Positions 34,849 through 43,031 of a DNA stretch of 64,000 bases are shown here, in pieces (the first letter of the stretch is position 1; every line of letters begins with the position of its first letter). The notes below the pieces were generated by a model. It worked only from the letters and a program-made list of their open reading frames with translations. It made no database searches and had not been told where the DNA came from. The stretch comes from CAVXZE01 sp963766175 (GTDB lineage Bacteria > Myxococcota_A > UBA9160 > UBA6930): positions 649,216-713,215 of the forward strand of contig CAVXZE010000021.1 in assembly GCA_963766175.1 (NCBI GenBank). Direction: 5' to 3'. A program made the position numbers and the translations under genes.

Positions 34849-36225
34849 ATGAATCACCTCGGTTCTCTCAGCGATCGGCTCCTGAATGGAACCGACCGGA
34901 GCACCTACCTGCTGCTCGCCCTCTGGGGCGCCGCCCCGATCGGTGTAGCCTTCCTGACGGGCACGGCATGGGACGTCTCGACCGCCGGCACGCCCTACGC
35001 CGCGCCATGCGAGGGCCCGGTCTTCCACGGATACATGACGCGCCCGAACTGGCTGGCGTTCCTGGCGCTCCTTCCCATCGCCCTGTTCGGACTCCGCTTC
35101 TACGCCGCACGGCTGATCGGCCGGAACCCTCCGGAGCTCCCACTGGTGGCGCGATTCCCTTCCGGCCCGCCCCGCGAGCGGGTCCGTGGGGAGCTGGACC
35201 GAATCGCGTCGGACGGGAAGCTCTTCCTGCTGGTCCTGGCCGGCGCGCTGCTGTTGAGCGTCATCGACGCCTTCGATGTCCTGACCTTCTTCTTCGTGGA
35301 TCGCACGGTGCCGCCGGTCTGCCCGGCCGAGCAGGACTGGAGCTACTTCCACCTGCTCGGCTCCGCAGGCGTCTCGCGGCTGGAGAACGCGGTGATGGTC
35401 CTCGTCGCCTACTCCGCGCAGTTCGCCGTGTTCTCGATCGGCCTCCTGGTCACGGGCATCACCTTCCGGCACAACCGGCTGTTCCTGCGGCTGATCTACC
35501 GGCGGGCCAGGGCGTCCGAGAAGCGCAGTCCGGAGTCCTCTCTCGTGCTCCGCTTCGACGACCCGGAGCGGCGCTTCGGCCTGAGTTCGCTCAACCGGAC
35601 CTTCAACCTGGAGATCACGTTGCTGGTGGTGAGCGGGCTCTTCTGCCTGGTGAGCCGCTACTTCAACGTGGGGGAAACGACCTCGCCTCCCACTGACGCC
35701 TTTCTCTCGATCGTAGGCGGCGCCCTGGACTTCGAGTTCGATCCGCTCTTCGAGCAGCTCCGAGAGATGAACCGGTCACGTCGGCTCTTCTCGGACCCCG
35801 GTCAGATCATGATCGCCGTGGCGTGGCTTTCTCTGTTCGGGGTGATCGCCATGCCTTCCTTCGTCAAGTTCCTCCCGCTGACGGACCGAAAGGCACGCGA
35901 CAGCCGGACGACCTACCTGCTCGACTTCGTCCCGCCGGAGCCGGGGCAGGAGGAGACCATCGACGTGGCGCGGATCGACGAGCTGGCACTCCACTTCGGA
36001 AAGAACTCCTTCTGGCCCCAGGGCGACGAGCGGGCGAAGCTCTACTACTACTTCGCCTTCTTCACGCTCTGGTTCATCCTCTTCCCGGTGACGGCCGACT
36101 TCGCCGATCCTGGCTCGTTCCTCCTCTACTGCGTGTTGCTCATCGCCTTCTCCTACGGGCTGACCCAGGCCTGCTTCCTCATCTATCGCGTCGTCCTGCG
36201 ACATGTGGACATCGGCGGCGGCTGA
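34849..36225 (+). CDS. Polytopic membrane protein of unknown function
   Basis: A 458-residue protein that starts 3 bp after the epimerase stop. About seven to eight helices are visible, among them LALLPIALFGLRFYAARLI, LFLLVLAGALLLSVIDAF, VMVLVAYSAQFAVFSIGLL, ITLLVVSGLFCLVSRYF, and two near the C-terminus (YYFAFFTLWFILFPV, LLYCVLLIAFSYGLTQACF). Cytosolic loops are long and charged. No family is recognised. As last gene of the ParA-like operon it may be the membrane partner of the ATPase or acyltransferase. Confidence 0.65.
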   Translation: MNHLGSLSDRLLNGTDRSTYLLLALWGAAPIGVAFLTGTAWDVSTAGTPYAAPCEGPVFHGYMTRPNWLAFLALLPIALFGLRFYAARLIGRNPPELPLVARFPSGPPRERVRGELDRIASDGKLFLLVLAGALLLSVIDAFDVLTFFFVDRTVPPVCPAEQDWSYFHLLGSAGVSRLENAVMVLVAYSAQFAVFSIGLLVTGITFRHNRLFLRLIYRRARASEKRSPESSLVLRFDDPERRFGLSSLNRTFNLEITLLVVSGLFCLVSRYFNVGETTSPPTDAFLSIVGGALDFEFDPLFEQLREMNRSRRLFSDPGQIMIAVAWLSLFGVIAMPSFVKFLPLTDRKARDSRTTYLLDFVPPEPGQEETIDVARIDELALHFGKNSFWPQGDERAKLYYYFAFFTLWFILFPVTADFADPGSFLLYCVLLIAFSYGLTQACFLIYRVVLRHVDIGGG

Positions 36226-36262
36226 GCGTTTCTGGAGTGTTGCTCAGGAGACATCGAAGACG

Positions 36263-36291
36263 TTGACATTTCGGCGTGATGGGTCTTGAAT
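36263..36291 (+). promoter_or_regulatory. Sigma-70-type promoter of the SDR gene
   Basis: TTGACA at 36263-36268 and TTGAAT at 36286-36291 are 17 bp apart, a full -35 match and a four-of-six -10. The ATG at 36314 follows GAGGAATCTTC, giving a leader of about 15 nt. Confidence 0.5.
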
Positions 36292-36313
36292 GCCGACTTC
36301 ATGAGGAATCTTC

Positions 36314-37138
36314 ATGAGCATGGATAGCTTCTCAGGCAAGACAGTCATCATCACCGGCGGCGCTTCCGGGATCGGCCGGGCGCTCGGAGAGGAGCTCTGC
36401 AGGGCGGGTGCAAAAGTGGTGCTCGGCGACGTCAACGCCGAGCTGCTCTCCAGCACGGCGGAGCCGCTCAGAAGTTCAGGCTGCCAGGTGAACACCGCCA
36501 TCGTGGATGTCACGGATTTCGAAGCGGTCAAGGCGCTCGTCGAAGAAACCGCTCGAGAGCACGGCCAGATCGACTACCTCTTCAACAACGCGGGTATCGT
36601 CGTCGGGGGTGAAGCGAGAGATGTCCCGCTCGACGACTGGCGCGCCGTCATCGATACCAGTCTCTACGGCGTCGTCCACGGTGTCCTCGCCGCCTACCCC
36701 ATCATGCTGAAGCAGGGTTCCGGTCACATCGTCAACACCGCTTCTCTCGCCGGATTGATTCCGGCGGCCGGTGAGATCTCCTACACGGCGGCCAAGTACG
36801 GCATCGTGGGCCTCTCTCATGCCTTGCGAGCGGAGGCCGCCGATCTGGGGGTCAGGGTGAGTGTGGTCTGCCCGGGCTTCATCGAGACGCCGATTCTCCG
36901 CACGCTCAAGGTGGTGAAGCTCGATCCCGACAAGCTCCAGGCTCAGATCCCCAAGACCATGCCCGCCGACGAGTGTGCCCGGGAGATCCTGCGCGGCGTC
37001 GAGAGAAACAAGGCGACCATCACCCCCACCACATCCGCCAAGGTATTGTGGCGCTTGTATCGGTACACCCCCTGGCTGGTGAACCTGCTCGTCAGGCGTT
37101 CCATGAGAAAGATGCGCGAGCTGCGCATCGAGGCGTAG
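36314..37138 (+). CDS. Short-chain dehydrogenase/reductase
   Basis: A 274-residue classical SDR. The cofactor loop is ITGGASGIGRALG near residue 14, NNAG near 90, catalytic Ser in NTASLAG and the YTAAK pair near 158. VCPGFIETPI matches the family close, and the C-terminal end is basic with hydrophobic turns (YRYTPWLVNLLVRRSM), so it may lie on the membrane. The substrate is a lipophilic alcohol or ketone in most such proteins. A strong hairpin follows the stop. Confidence 0.85.
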   Translation: MSMDSFSGKTVIITGGASGIGRALGEELCRAGAKVVLGDVNAELLSSTAEPLRSSGCQVNTAIVDVTDFEAVKALVEETAREHGQIDYLFNNAGIVVGGEARDVPLDDWRAVIDTSLYGVVHGVLAAYPIMLKQGSGHIVNTASLAGLIPAAGEISYTAAKYGIVGLSHALRAEAADLGVRVSVVCPGFIETPILRTLKVVKLDPDKLQAQIPKTMPADECAREILRGVERNKATITPTTSAKVLWRLYRYTPWLVNLLVRRSMRKMRELRIEA

Positions 37139-37164
37139 AGGTATCCGACGCGTTTCTTTCGCTG

Positions 37165-37202
37165 GATCGGCGCCCTCCCGCCTGGCGGCGGGAGGGCCGA
37201 TC
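37165..37202. terminator. Bidirectional hairpin between convergent genes
   Basis: GATCGG-CGCCCTCCCGCC pairs with GGCGGGAGGGCCGATC around TGGC, a stem of 16 bp with a two-base bulge. It lies between the SDR and the DUF362 gene on the other strand. No U-tract follows on either side. Confidence 0.65.
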
Positions 37203-37208
37203 AGACCT

Positions 37209-38306
37209 TCAGATCACCCTTGCGCCGAAAGTGTCTCGGATGCTCGCCCAGGTGCGGATTTCCGGTCTCGCGAACGCCTGCCGGACGACGGGCGCATCCG
37301 ACCTGATTTCGATCTCCTCCAGCTTCCTCGGCGTCATTCCGGCCTTCTGAGCCCAGACGAAGGTGGAGATCTCCTCGGGCTCGAAACCCATCAGGTGAGC
37401 ACCCACCATGTCCGTCGCCAGCGGGTTGGTCCCGGCGACGATCACGTCCATCTTCACCAGCTTTCCACCGTAACCAACCGTAGGACCCTGCCCTTCCATC
37501 GCCATGGAGCCATCGATGACGACCAAACCGAGCCGATTCGCCCGCACCATGTCCACGATGGCTGCCGAGGTGCCCGAGGGATCGACCACGGAGGCGGTCT
37601 CGTGCATCCCCCACCGCACCGAATAGTAGGCGGTCCCCGGGAACACACCGACCAGGTTCTTCATGCCCAGCGTCACCGACGCCAGACCGTGAGTCTTCAT
37701 CATCGGAACCGAGCAGAGAAGATCGACCTCCGTCAAGGACTGGTGGAGCGCCATCTTGGGGAATGCGAACGCGCCTGGAACGTCCACTTCTGCAATGTCA
37801 CCCGTATGCAGGTTCACCAGCGGAACATCCAGGGACTTTCCAAGCTCCGTGTAGCCGAGCTCGTCGAAGACGAACTGCTGCATCGGATCGAGAATTTCCC
37901 TCTTCTTGGTACGACAGCTGACCCCATCCCTGACGTTGAAGCGGGGAGCCGCGGCGGAGCCTTCGCCGATCAGAACCTCCTTTCCCGACTTCTTCATGAG
38001 CACGGCCAGGGTCTTCACCACCTCGGGATTGGTCGTGTCTGCGCTTTGGGCATTGACCAGATTCGGCTTGAGCATGATCCTCTCTTTGCCCCGAGTGATC
38101 GTTCTCATGCCCCCCAGAAGATCGATCGCTCTCTCGACTGCGACATCGATCCTGTCATTCACAACCCTGGCAACGCTGACTATGGGCCTCCCGCTGATGG
38201 AGTCGCACGCGATGGCGTTGAGCCCAATGGAACCTGCTAGGGCGCCGAGCGCGACGTCCTTGCTTGTAGACAAGAACTCCCTACGAGTAAGCTGGCTTCG
38301 CTTCAT
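37209..38306 (-). CDS. Tat-exported DUF362 protein
   Basis: A 365-residue protein from ATG at 38306 after GAAGGGAGGGAACC. The leader has a twin-arginine motif (TRREFLSTSKD) and a short hydrophobic part (ALGALAGSIGLNAIAC) with a possible lipobox Cys. The DUF362 body shows MLKPNLVNAQSADTTNPEVV, CSVPMMKTHGLASVTLGMKN and ATDMVGAHLMGFEP. Most DUF362 proteins carry a ferredoxin domain; none is seen here. Its function is not known; export in folded form suggests a cofactor. Confidence 0.8.
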   Translation of the reverse strand: MKRSQLTRREFLSTSKDVALGALAGSIGLNAIACDSISGRPIVSVARVVNDRIDVAVERAIDLLGGMRTITRGKERIMLKPNLVNAQSADTTNPEVVKTLAVLMKKSGKEVLIGEGSAAAPRFNVRDGVSCRTKKREILDPMQQFVFDELGYTELGKSLDVPLVNLHTGDIAEVDVPGAFAFPKMALHQSLTEVDLLCSVPMMKTHGLASVTLGMKNLVGVFPGTAYYSVRWGMHETASVVDPSGTSAAIVDMVRANRLGLVVIDGSMAMEGQGPTVGYGGKLVKMDVIVAGTNPLATDMVGAHLMGFEPEEISTFVWAQKAGMTPRKLEEIEIRSDAPVVRQAFARPEIRTWASIRDTFGARVI

Positions 38307-38446
38307 GGTTCCCTCCCTTCGAACCCGAAAGTGGGTTGCTGAGGTGCGAAAGCCTTCTGGCACAATTCTATGGATGCTGAGCGGCGAAACAAGCACATTC
38401 GATCCGGGTGAACGCCGTTCAGACGAAGTGAGTCACACTTCTATGT

Positions 38447-38458
38447 AACCCATATGGG
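38447..38458. promoter_or_regulatory. Palindrome ACCCATATGGGT between divergent genes
   Basis: A perfect 12-bp palindrome lies in the 254-bp region between the DUF362 gene and the tandem-repeat gene. It is placed where a regulator could control both promoters. Confidence 0.35.
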
Positions 38459-38560
38459 TGTGGCGGGTTTCCCCACAGAACACGCGACACGAGAAAGTGC
38501 TTCCCCTGCGTGGCTTCGCGTGGGATGCTGCTAGCGGGGGGAACTGGAGGGCAATCTGCC

Positions 38561-39292
38561 ATGAAATGGATCGGACTCGCGTTGATGGGACTTCTCTTCC
38601 TCGGCCAGAGCGCCGCTGCAGGCCCGACGTGGTCTGCATTCGCCTTTACGATCACTCCGCAGAACGCGCCGCAGGTCGTCGCTGCCACGGACAAGTTCAT
38701 GAACTCCGCGATCGGGAAGGAGTTCCCTGGGCGGCTCATGCTCCACATGTACATGGCCAACGGCAGCAATCCCGCCACCCACACACTCGCCCCCTTCTAC
38801 AAGTCGGCCGCGGACCGCGAGGCCTACACGCAGAAGGTCATGGCCGACCCCGCCTGGGCCGATTACCGGGCGACCATGGCAGGGATCGCGCAGCCGGTGT
38901 CGCAAGTGATGCTCCGAACCCTGAAGAGCTGGGGAGAGATCGTCGACAGCGATCCGGTGTGGGTGAGTTCTGCCTTCGCCGTCAAGGATCCGGCCGGCTT
39001 CGTTGCCGCGATCGACAAGTTCATGGCCTCTGAGACCGGCAAGAAGTTCCCGGGCCAGGTGCACCTCAGCGGTGTCGTGGCGGGAGGCATCAGCCCGGTC
39101 ACCCATATGGTCTCCATTGGCTATGCCACCGAGGCGGAGATGGAGGCCTGGATGGATTCCCTGATGGGGAACGCCGACTGGGCCGCCTGCCTCGAAGCTG
39201 GGAGCCTGGCCGCACAGCCCCTCGGCGACTCGATCGGTCGAACCCTCAAGACCTGGGGGACCGTGTCCATGGGTGACCTGACGGCACCCTGA
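38561..39292 (+). CDS. Secreted protein with two tandem alpha/beta-barrel-like repeats
   Basis: A 243-residue protein with signal peptide (MKWIGLALMGLLFLGQSAAA) behind GGAGGGC. Two copies of one domain follow, residues about 21-130 and 131-240. The copies share TDKFMNSAIGKEFPG and IDKFMASETGKKFPG, then ATHTLAPFYKSAADREAY versus VTHMVSIGYATEAEMEAW, and end with LRTLKSWGEI and GRTLKTWGTV. The fold resembles dimeric alpha-beta barrel (ABM-like) proteins. A periplasmic binding role is possible; no catalytic residues stand out. Confidence 0.7.
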   Translation: MKWIGLALMGLLFLGQSAAAGPTWSAFAFTITPQNAPQVVAATDKFMNSAIGKEFPGRLMLHMYMANGSNPATHTLAPFYKSAADREAYTQKVMADPAWADYRATMAGIAQPVSQVMLRTLKSWGEIVDSDPVWVSSAFAVKDPAGFVAAIDKFMASETGKKFPGQVHLSGVVAGGISPVTHMVSIGYATEAEMEAWMDSLMGNADWAACLEAGSLAAQPLGDSIGRTLKTWGTVSMGDLTAP

Positions 39293-39485
39293 TTAGAGGA
39301 CCGCGGCCGGCCAGCGTCCGAAATCTCACAATGGGTCCTGGATATCTCGTCCAGAACGAAGGGAGAGCTTGCGCAAAGGCAAAGGATGATCCGTACCGGC
39401 GGAAGCGAAGAGATGCGCGATCGGGCTAACATCATTCGCGGCGGCTGCTGAACAGTCAGGATTTCAGGCCGCGGGAGAGCGCATC

Positions 39486-39980
39486 GTGAGCGAATGGGAT
39501 CGTCCCCCGCCGATACAGCCCACCGGGGTCTTCGATGGCCTTCGCCCCGGGGCCATCCTGATCGGCGTCGTCGTCGACAACCTGGCCACCTTCGTCGCGA
39601 GCTCCATCCTGATCGGTCTTTTCGCCGCCGGACTCGCCGACGATCATGGGGGTGAGCTGCCCGAGGGCACGCTCGAGCCTCTCCTGGCCTCGCCCGAGTT
39701 CCTGCTGGCGAGCCTGGTCGTCGGCCTCCTCTGCACGGTCTTCGCAGCCTATGTGGGCGCCAAGCGAGCCGCGCGCTTCTTCGTCCGGCACGGCGTCTGG
39801 ATCGCGATCGGCTCCGCCTTCTGTGCGCTCTTCTCCTACGTCGTCGCCGGCCAACAGGGCCCCCACCCGCCCCTCTGGTTCGACCTGGTGGGATTCACGC
39901 TGATGATTCCTGCGGGCGCCATGGGGGGTCTACTGGCGGACTATCACTTGCGGCTGCTGAGCGACCGGGGGCAACAGTAG
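39486..39980 (+). CDS. Four-helix membrane protein
   Basis: A 164-residue protein with GTG start. Four hydrophobic helices are visible: AILIGVVVDNLATFVASSIL, LLASLVVGLLCTVFAAYVG, VWIAIGSAFCALFSYVVAG and LVGFTLMIPAGAMGGLLA. No family is recognised, but the GAILIGVVVDN start is common in small uncharacterised membrane proteins. It converges with the acyl-CoA dehydrogenase gene, 11 bp between stops. Confidence 0.65.
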   Translation: MSEWDRPPPIQPTGVFDGLRPGAILIGVVVDNLATFVASSILIGLFAAGLADDHGGELPEGTLEPLLASPEFLLASLVVGLLCTVFAAYVGAKRAARFFVRHGVWIAIGSAFCALFSYVVAGQQGPHPPLWFDLVGFTLMIPAGAMGGLLADYHLRLLSDRGQQ

Positions 39981-39991
39981 CTCGCGAGAAA

Positions 39992-41194
39992 TCACAAGTG
40001 CCTGGCGGCCTTGGTCATCAGGATCTCGTTGGTGCCGTCCATGATCTTCAGCAGCTTGGCGTCACGGGCGTACTTCTCGACCGGGTACTCCATCGAGATC
40101 CCGTAGCCGCCGAGCACCTGCACCATCTCGGCCGTGTGCGTCACCGCCATCTCGGTGGCGAAGATCTTGGCGCCCAGGCTGGTCTTCAAATCGCCGGGGA
40201 AGCTCTGCTTCGAGAGCCAGCTGCCCTTGTAGAGAAAGGCGCGGCAGGCCTCGATCGCCTGCCAGCACTCGAAGAGCTTCTTGGCGACGAGCTGGTGCTC
40301 GAAGATCGGCTTTCCCCACTGGACCCTCGACTTGCAGTGCTCGAGCGCGTGCTCGTAAGCCGCACGCATCAGCCCCACCGCGAGGTATCCGACTGCCAGG
40401 TTGCCAACCGTGATGATGGCATTGTGGAGCATGGGGTAGGACTCGCCGTGGGGGAAGATCATGTACCCCTCCGGTATTTCCACGTCGTCGAAGAACACCG
40501 ACGACTGGTTGAGCGTCCGCAGCCCGGTCTTGTCGATGGCTCGGCCGCGGGAGATGCCCTTGGCGTCGCCCGGGACCACGAAGGCGGCCGAGCCCTTGAT
40601 GCCCATCGATGGGTCGACGCAGGCGAAGACGATGTAGGCACTGGCGATGCCGCCGTTCGAGACGAAGTCGGACTTGGCGCCGTTCAGCGTGCACTTGTCC
40701 CCATCGAGCCGGGCCGTGGTGTGGTGGTGGACTGCGAGGTCTTCGTAGTTGCTTCCGTCGGAGCCGACGTCGGGCTCGGAGCTGCACCAGGCGGTGATGC
40801 GCCGGCCGGTCGTGTCCTGGCAATAGGAGCGCACGAACTCGTCGATCAGGTCCTCGCGGTCCGGGACCAGGAATGAGAGCAGCTGGGGCACGACCGCACC
40901 CGGCATCAGGGAAGCCGCGAATCCCGGGCCCCAACGCCCGAGCTCCTCCCAGACCATCCCGGTGGTCTGGGGGTCGAGGCCAAGCCCGCCAAATGCCTCG
41001 GGCAGCGCCATGCGGTTGAAGCCCAGCTCGAAGAACTGGCTCATCACGCTCCAGAAGAGATCGCTCGCGAAGACCTCTTCCGGGTCCGCGATCCGATCCA
41101 GCTCGATCTCGGCCGGGGCGACCACGCCCATGCCGAACTCGCGCGCCGTGGCGATCATCTGTTCCTGGGTATCCGTCCGCTCGAAGTCAACCAT
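39992..41194 (-). CDS. Acyl-CoA dehydrogenase
   Basis: A 400-residue FAD enzyme. Family motifs are WCSSEPDVGSDGSNYEDL, NGAKSDFVSNG, the C-terminal QVLGGYGISMEYPVEKYARD, and IMDGTNEILM. The usual catalytic Glu of the last motif is Asp here, an uncommon replacement that could tune the base or mark another substrate class. It is the last gene of a minus-strand catabolic block with an acetoacetate-decarboxylase-like protein 14 bp upstream. Start ATG at 41194 follows GGAG; the longer frame is a shadow. Confidence 0.88.
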   Translation of the reverse strand: MVDFERTDTQEQMIATAREFGMGVVAPAEIELDRIADPEEVFASDLFWSVMSQFFELGFNRMALPEAFGGLGLDPQTTGMVWEELGRWGPGFAASLMPGAVVPQLLSFLVPDREDLIDEFVRSYCQDTTGRRITAWCSSEPDVGSDGSNYEDLAVHHHTTARLDGDKCTLNGAKSDFVSNGGIASAYIVFACVDPSMGIKGSAAFVVPGDAKGISRGRAIDKTGLRTLNQSSVFFDDVEIPEGYMIFPHGESYPMLHNAIITVGNLAVGYLAVGLMRAAYEHALEHCKSRVQWGKPIFEHQLVAKKLFECWQAIEACRAFLYKGSWLSKQSFPGDLKTSLGAKIFATEMAVTHTAEMVQVLGGYGISMEYPVEKYARDAKLLKIMDGTNEILMTKAARHL

Positions 41195-41208
41195 TTCGCA
41201 TCTCCAGC

Positions 41209-41973
41209 CTATCCGGAAAAGAAGTCGGTGATCTTGAAGTAGTAGGGTAGGTACGCGTCGCCATCGACCTCGCCCAGCACCCGGCCGGGCTGCATGGTGT
41301 TGTCGCTGATGAGATAGAAGCCGATGTTGATGTTGGTGATCTCGATCTCGGCCCACGGGTCGTCCTCGGACTCGCGCAGCACGACCTCGGCGGCGCCAAT
41401 CTCCACGCTCTTCATCTCCACCGTCGTCTGGTGGCGGCAGAGCATCACCGGTCCGTCGAACCCGGGCTGGAGGTCGATGCGCGGCGAGCACTTGAAGAGG
41501 AAGTTCGGCCCCTGGGGCGGCATCTCGGGGAGTGTGCCACTCAGCTCGACCGAGATCTCGACGAAGCGCACGCCGTGGCGCTCCACCCATCCCCGCGCCT
41601 GCGTGCCGCTCTTCTCGACGTGGATGTCGGCCTTCTTCTTGGGGAAGCCGAAGATGTCGCGGCCGTTGTAGATCCGCGACTCGAGACTGTCTATGGGCAT
41701 CGACAGGCAGTAGCTGCCGGCCTCGCCCTGGTGCTTGCAGCGAATGAACAAGGCGGCCTCGCGGTATCCCGGTCCGAGATTGGTCTCGGGGTACTCGGCG
41801 ATGAAGATCAGGCCACCTGCTGCGTCGGGCAGCTCGAGCGGCGGGGGCAGCAGGCGTTCGACGATCTCCATCCTCGTCTCGAACATCACGCCCAGCATCT
41901 TGGCGTCGATGAACTGGCGGACGCCGAGGGCGAAGTAGCGATCGAGCTCCTCCTGGGTCTTGACGAATCCCAT
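41209..41973 (-). CDS. Acetoacetate-decarboxylase-family protein
   Basis: A 254-residue protein from ATG at 41973 after GAGAAGGAGAG. The family core is GGLIFIAEYPETNLGPGYREAALFI followed by YNGRDIFGFPKKKADIHVEK, where the second Lys is at the place of the Schiff-base Lys of acetoacetate decarboxylase. The C-terminal strand set ends FYLISDNTMQPGRVLGEVDG. Relatives are often aldolase-dehydratases or of unknown use in ring-acid breakdown. It is part of the same message as its neighbours. Confidence 0.8.
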   Translation of the reverse strand: MGFVKTQEELDRYFALGVRQFIDAKMLGVMFETRMEIVERLLPPPLELPDAAGGLIFIAEYPETNLGPGYREAALFIRCKHQGEAGSYCLSMPIDSLESRIYNGRDIFGFPKKKADIHVEKSGTQARGWVERHGVRFVEISVELSGTLPEMPPQGPNFLFKCSPRIDLQPGFDGPVMLCRHQTTVEMKSVEIGAAEVVLRESEDDPWAEIEITNINIGFYLISDNTMQPGRVLGEVDGDAYLPYYFKITDFFSG

Positions 41974-42065
41974 GACTCTCTCCTTCTCGATTTCAATACC
42001 AACGGCCGTATGGGAGAAGCGATCGGGCGGACCGAAATCACTTCGCTGGCTAGAAACGGGGCGGC

Positions 42066-43031
42066 TCAGCCGATGCCAAAGAGCGCCGCCGCATTGTGGT
42101 ACAGCCACTTCTCCTTCACTTCCTCTTTCAGCGGCAATTCCATCACACCGTCGGCCAGCTGCCGGATGCTCTGGCCCATGAAGAGCCAGGTGGAGCCGAA
42201 GATGACCCTGTCCTGCAGGATCGAGTTGCCCAGGCTGAGGAGCGTCTCCCATCCACCGCCGGGCATCGCCAGGTACTTGGGAAGATATGAGGCGATGTCG
42301 ATGTAGACGTTCGGGTTCCGCCATGCCACCGCCGTCAGCTCAGCCACCCACGGCCAGCCGCCGTGTCCGGCGATCATCTTGAGCTCGGGGAAGTCCTGGG
42401 CCACCACGTCGAGATGGATCGGCCGCTCCACCTCCATGTTCTGGGTCGAGTAGTTGATCGAGAGATGGAACCAGATGGGGATGTCGAGCTCCACGCAGGT
42501 GCTGTAGATCGGATACATCTTCGCGTGGGTCGGCGGTATGCCGAACATGAAGGGCCGGATCGCCACCCCCCGAAGCCCCAGCTCGTAGCAGCGCCGGATC
42601 TCCCGGACCGCGTCCACGCCTTTCAGCGGGTCGATCCCCGCGATGCCGATGAAGCGCTCCGGGTACCGACGAACCAGATCGGCGTAGTAGTCGTTGGGAA
42701 GGCCCGTGAGACCGCTTGGCGTCTCCTCGTCCAGATTGAAGATCACCGCCCTTTCCACGTTCATCTCGTCGAGCTGACCGATGAACGCCTCCACCTCCAT
42801 GGTGAGCGGGCGAACCCGGGGAGTCAGGGCCTCCGCCAGCTCCACGGGGCTCATCGAGCACTTCATTTCATGGAGCTCGTCGGCGGTGATCCCCATCAGC
42901 GGCGCCACCCGGGGACCGAAGACGTCCTTCAGATAGCGCGCCATCTGCGGGGGCAGCGAGACGATCAGGTTCAGCACGACATCCAGCGTGGGCACATAGG
43001 AGAGCGCGTCGATGACCTTGAAGCTCTTCAG
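42066..43031 (-). CDS. Amidohydrolase-2 family metal hydrolase/decarboxylase
   Basis: A TIM-barrel enzyme of the ACMSD-like amidohydrolase group, about 321 residues. Visible are the substrate strand GIDPLKGVDAVREIRRCYELG, HAK, WFHLSINYS, the conserved MIAGHGGWPWV, and VIFGSTWLFMG where the metal Asp of most members is Ser/Thr. A GTG at 42995 starts the open frame, but reading upstream gives KVIDALSYVPTLDV, a usual family N-terminus, beginning at CTG 43031 in a CTGA overlap with the ligase stop and right behind GGAGGAG. CTG is therefore the likely start. Confidence 0.75.
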   Translation of the reverse strand: MKSFKVIDALSYVPTLDVVLNLIVSLPPQMARYLKDVFGPRVAPLMGITADELHEMKCSMSPVELAEALTPRVRPLTMEVEAFIGQLDEMNVERAVIFNLDEETPSGLTGLPNDYYADLVRRYPERFIGIAGIDPLKGVDAVREIRRCYELGLRGVAIRPFMFGIPPTHAKMYPIYSTCVELDIPIWFHLSINYSTQNMEVERPIHLDVVAQDFPELKMIAGHGGWPWVAELTAVAWRNPNVYIDIASYLPKYLAMPGGGWETLLSLGNSILQDRVIFGSTWLFMGQSIRQLADGVMELPLKEEVKEKWLYHNAAALFGIG

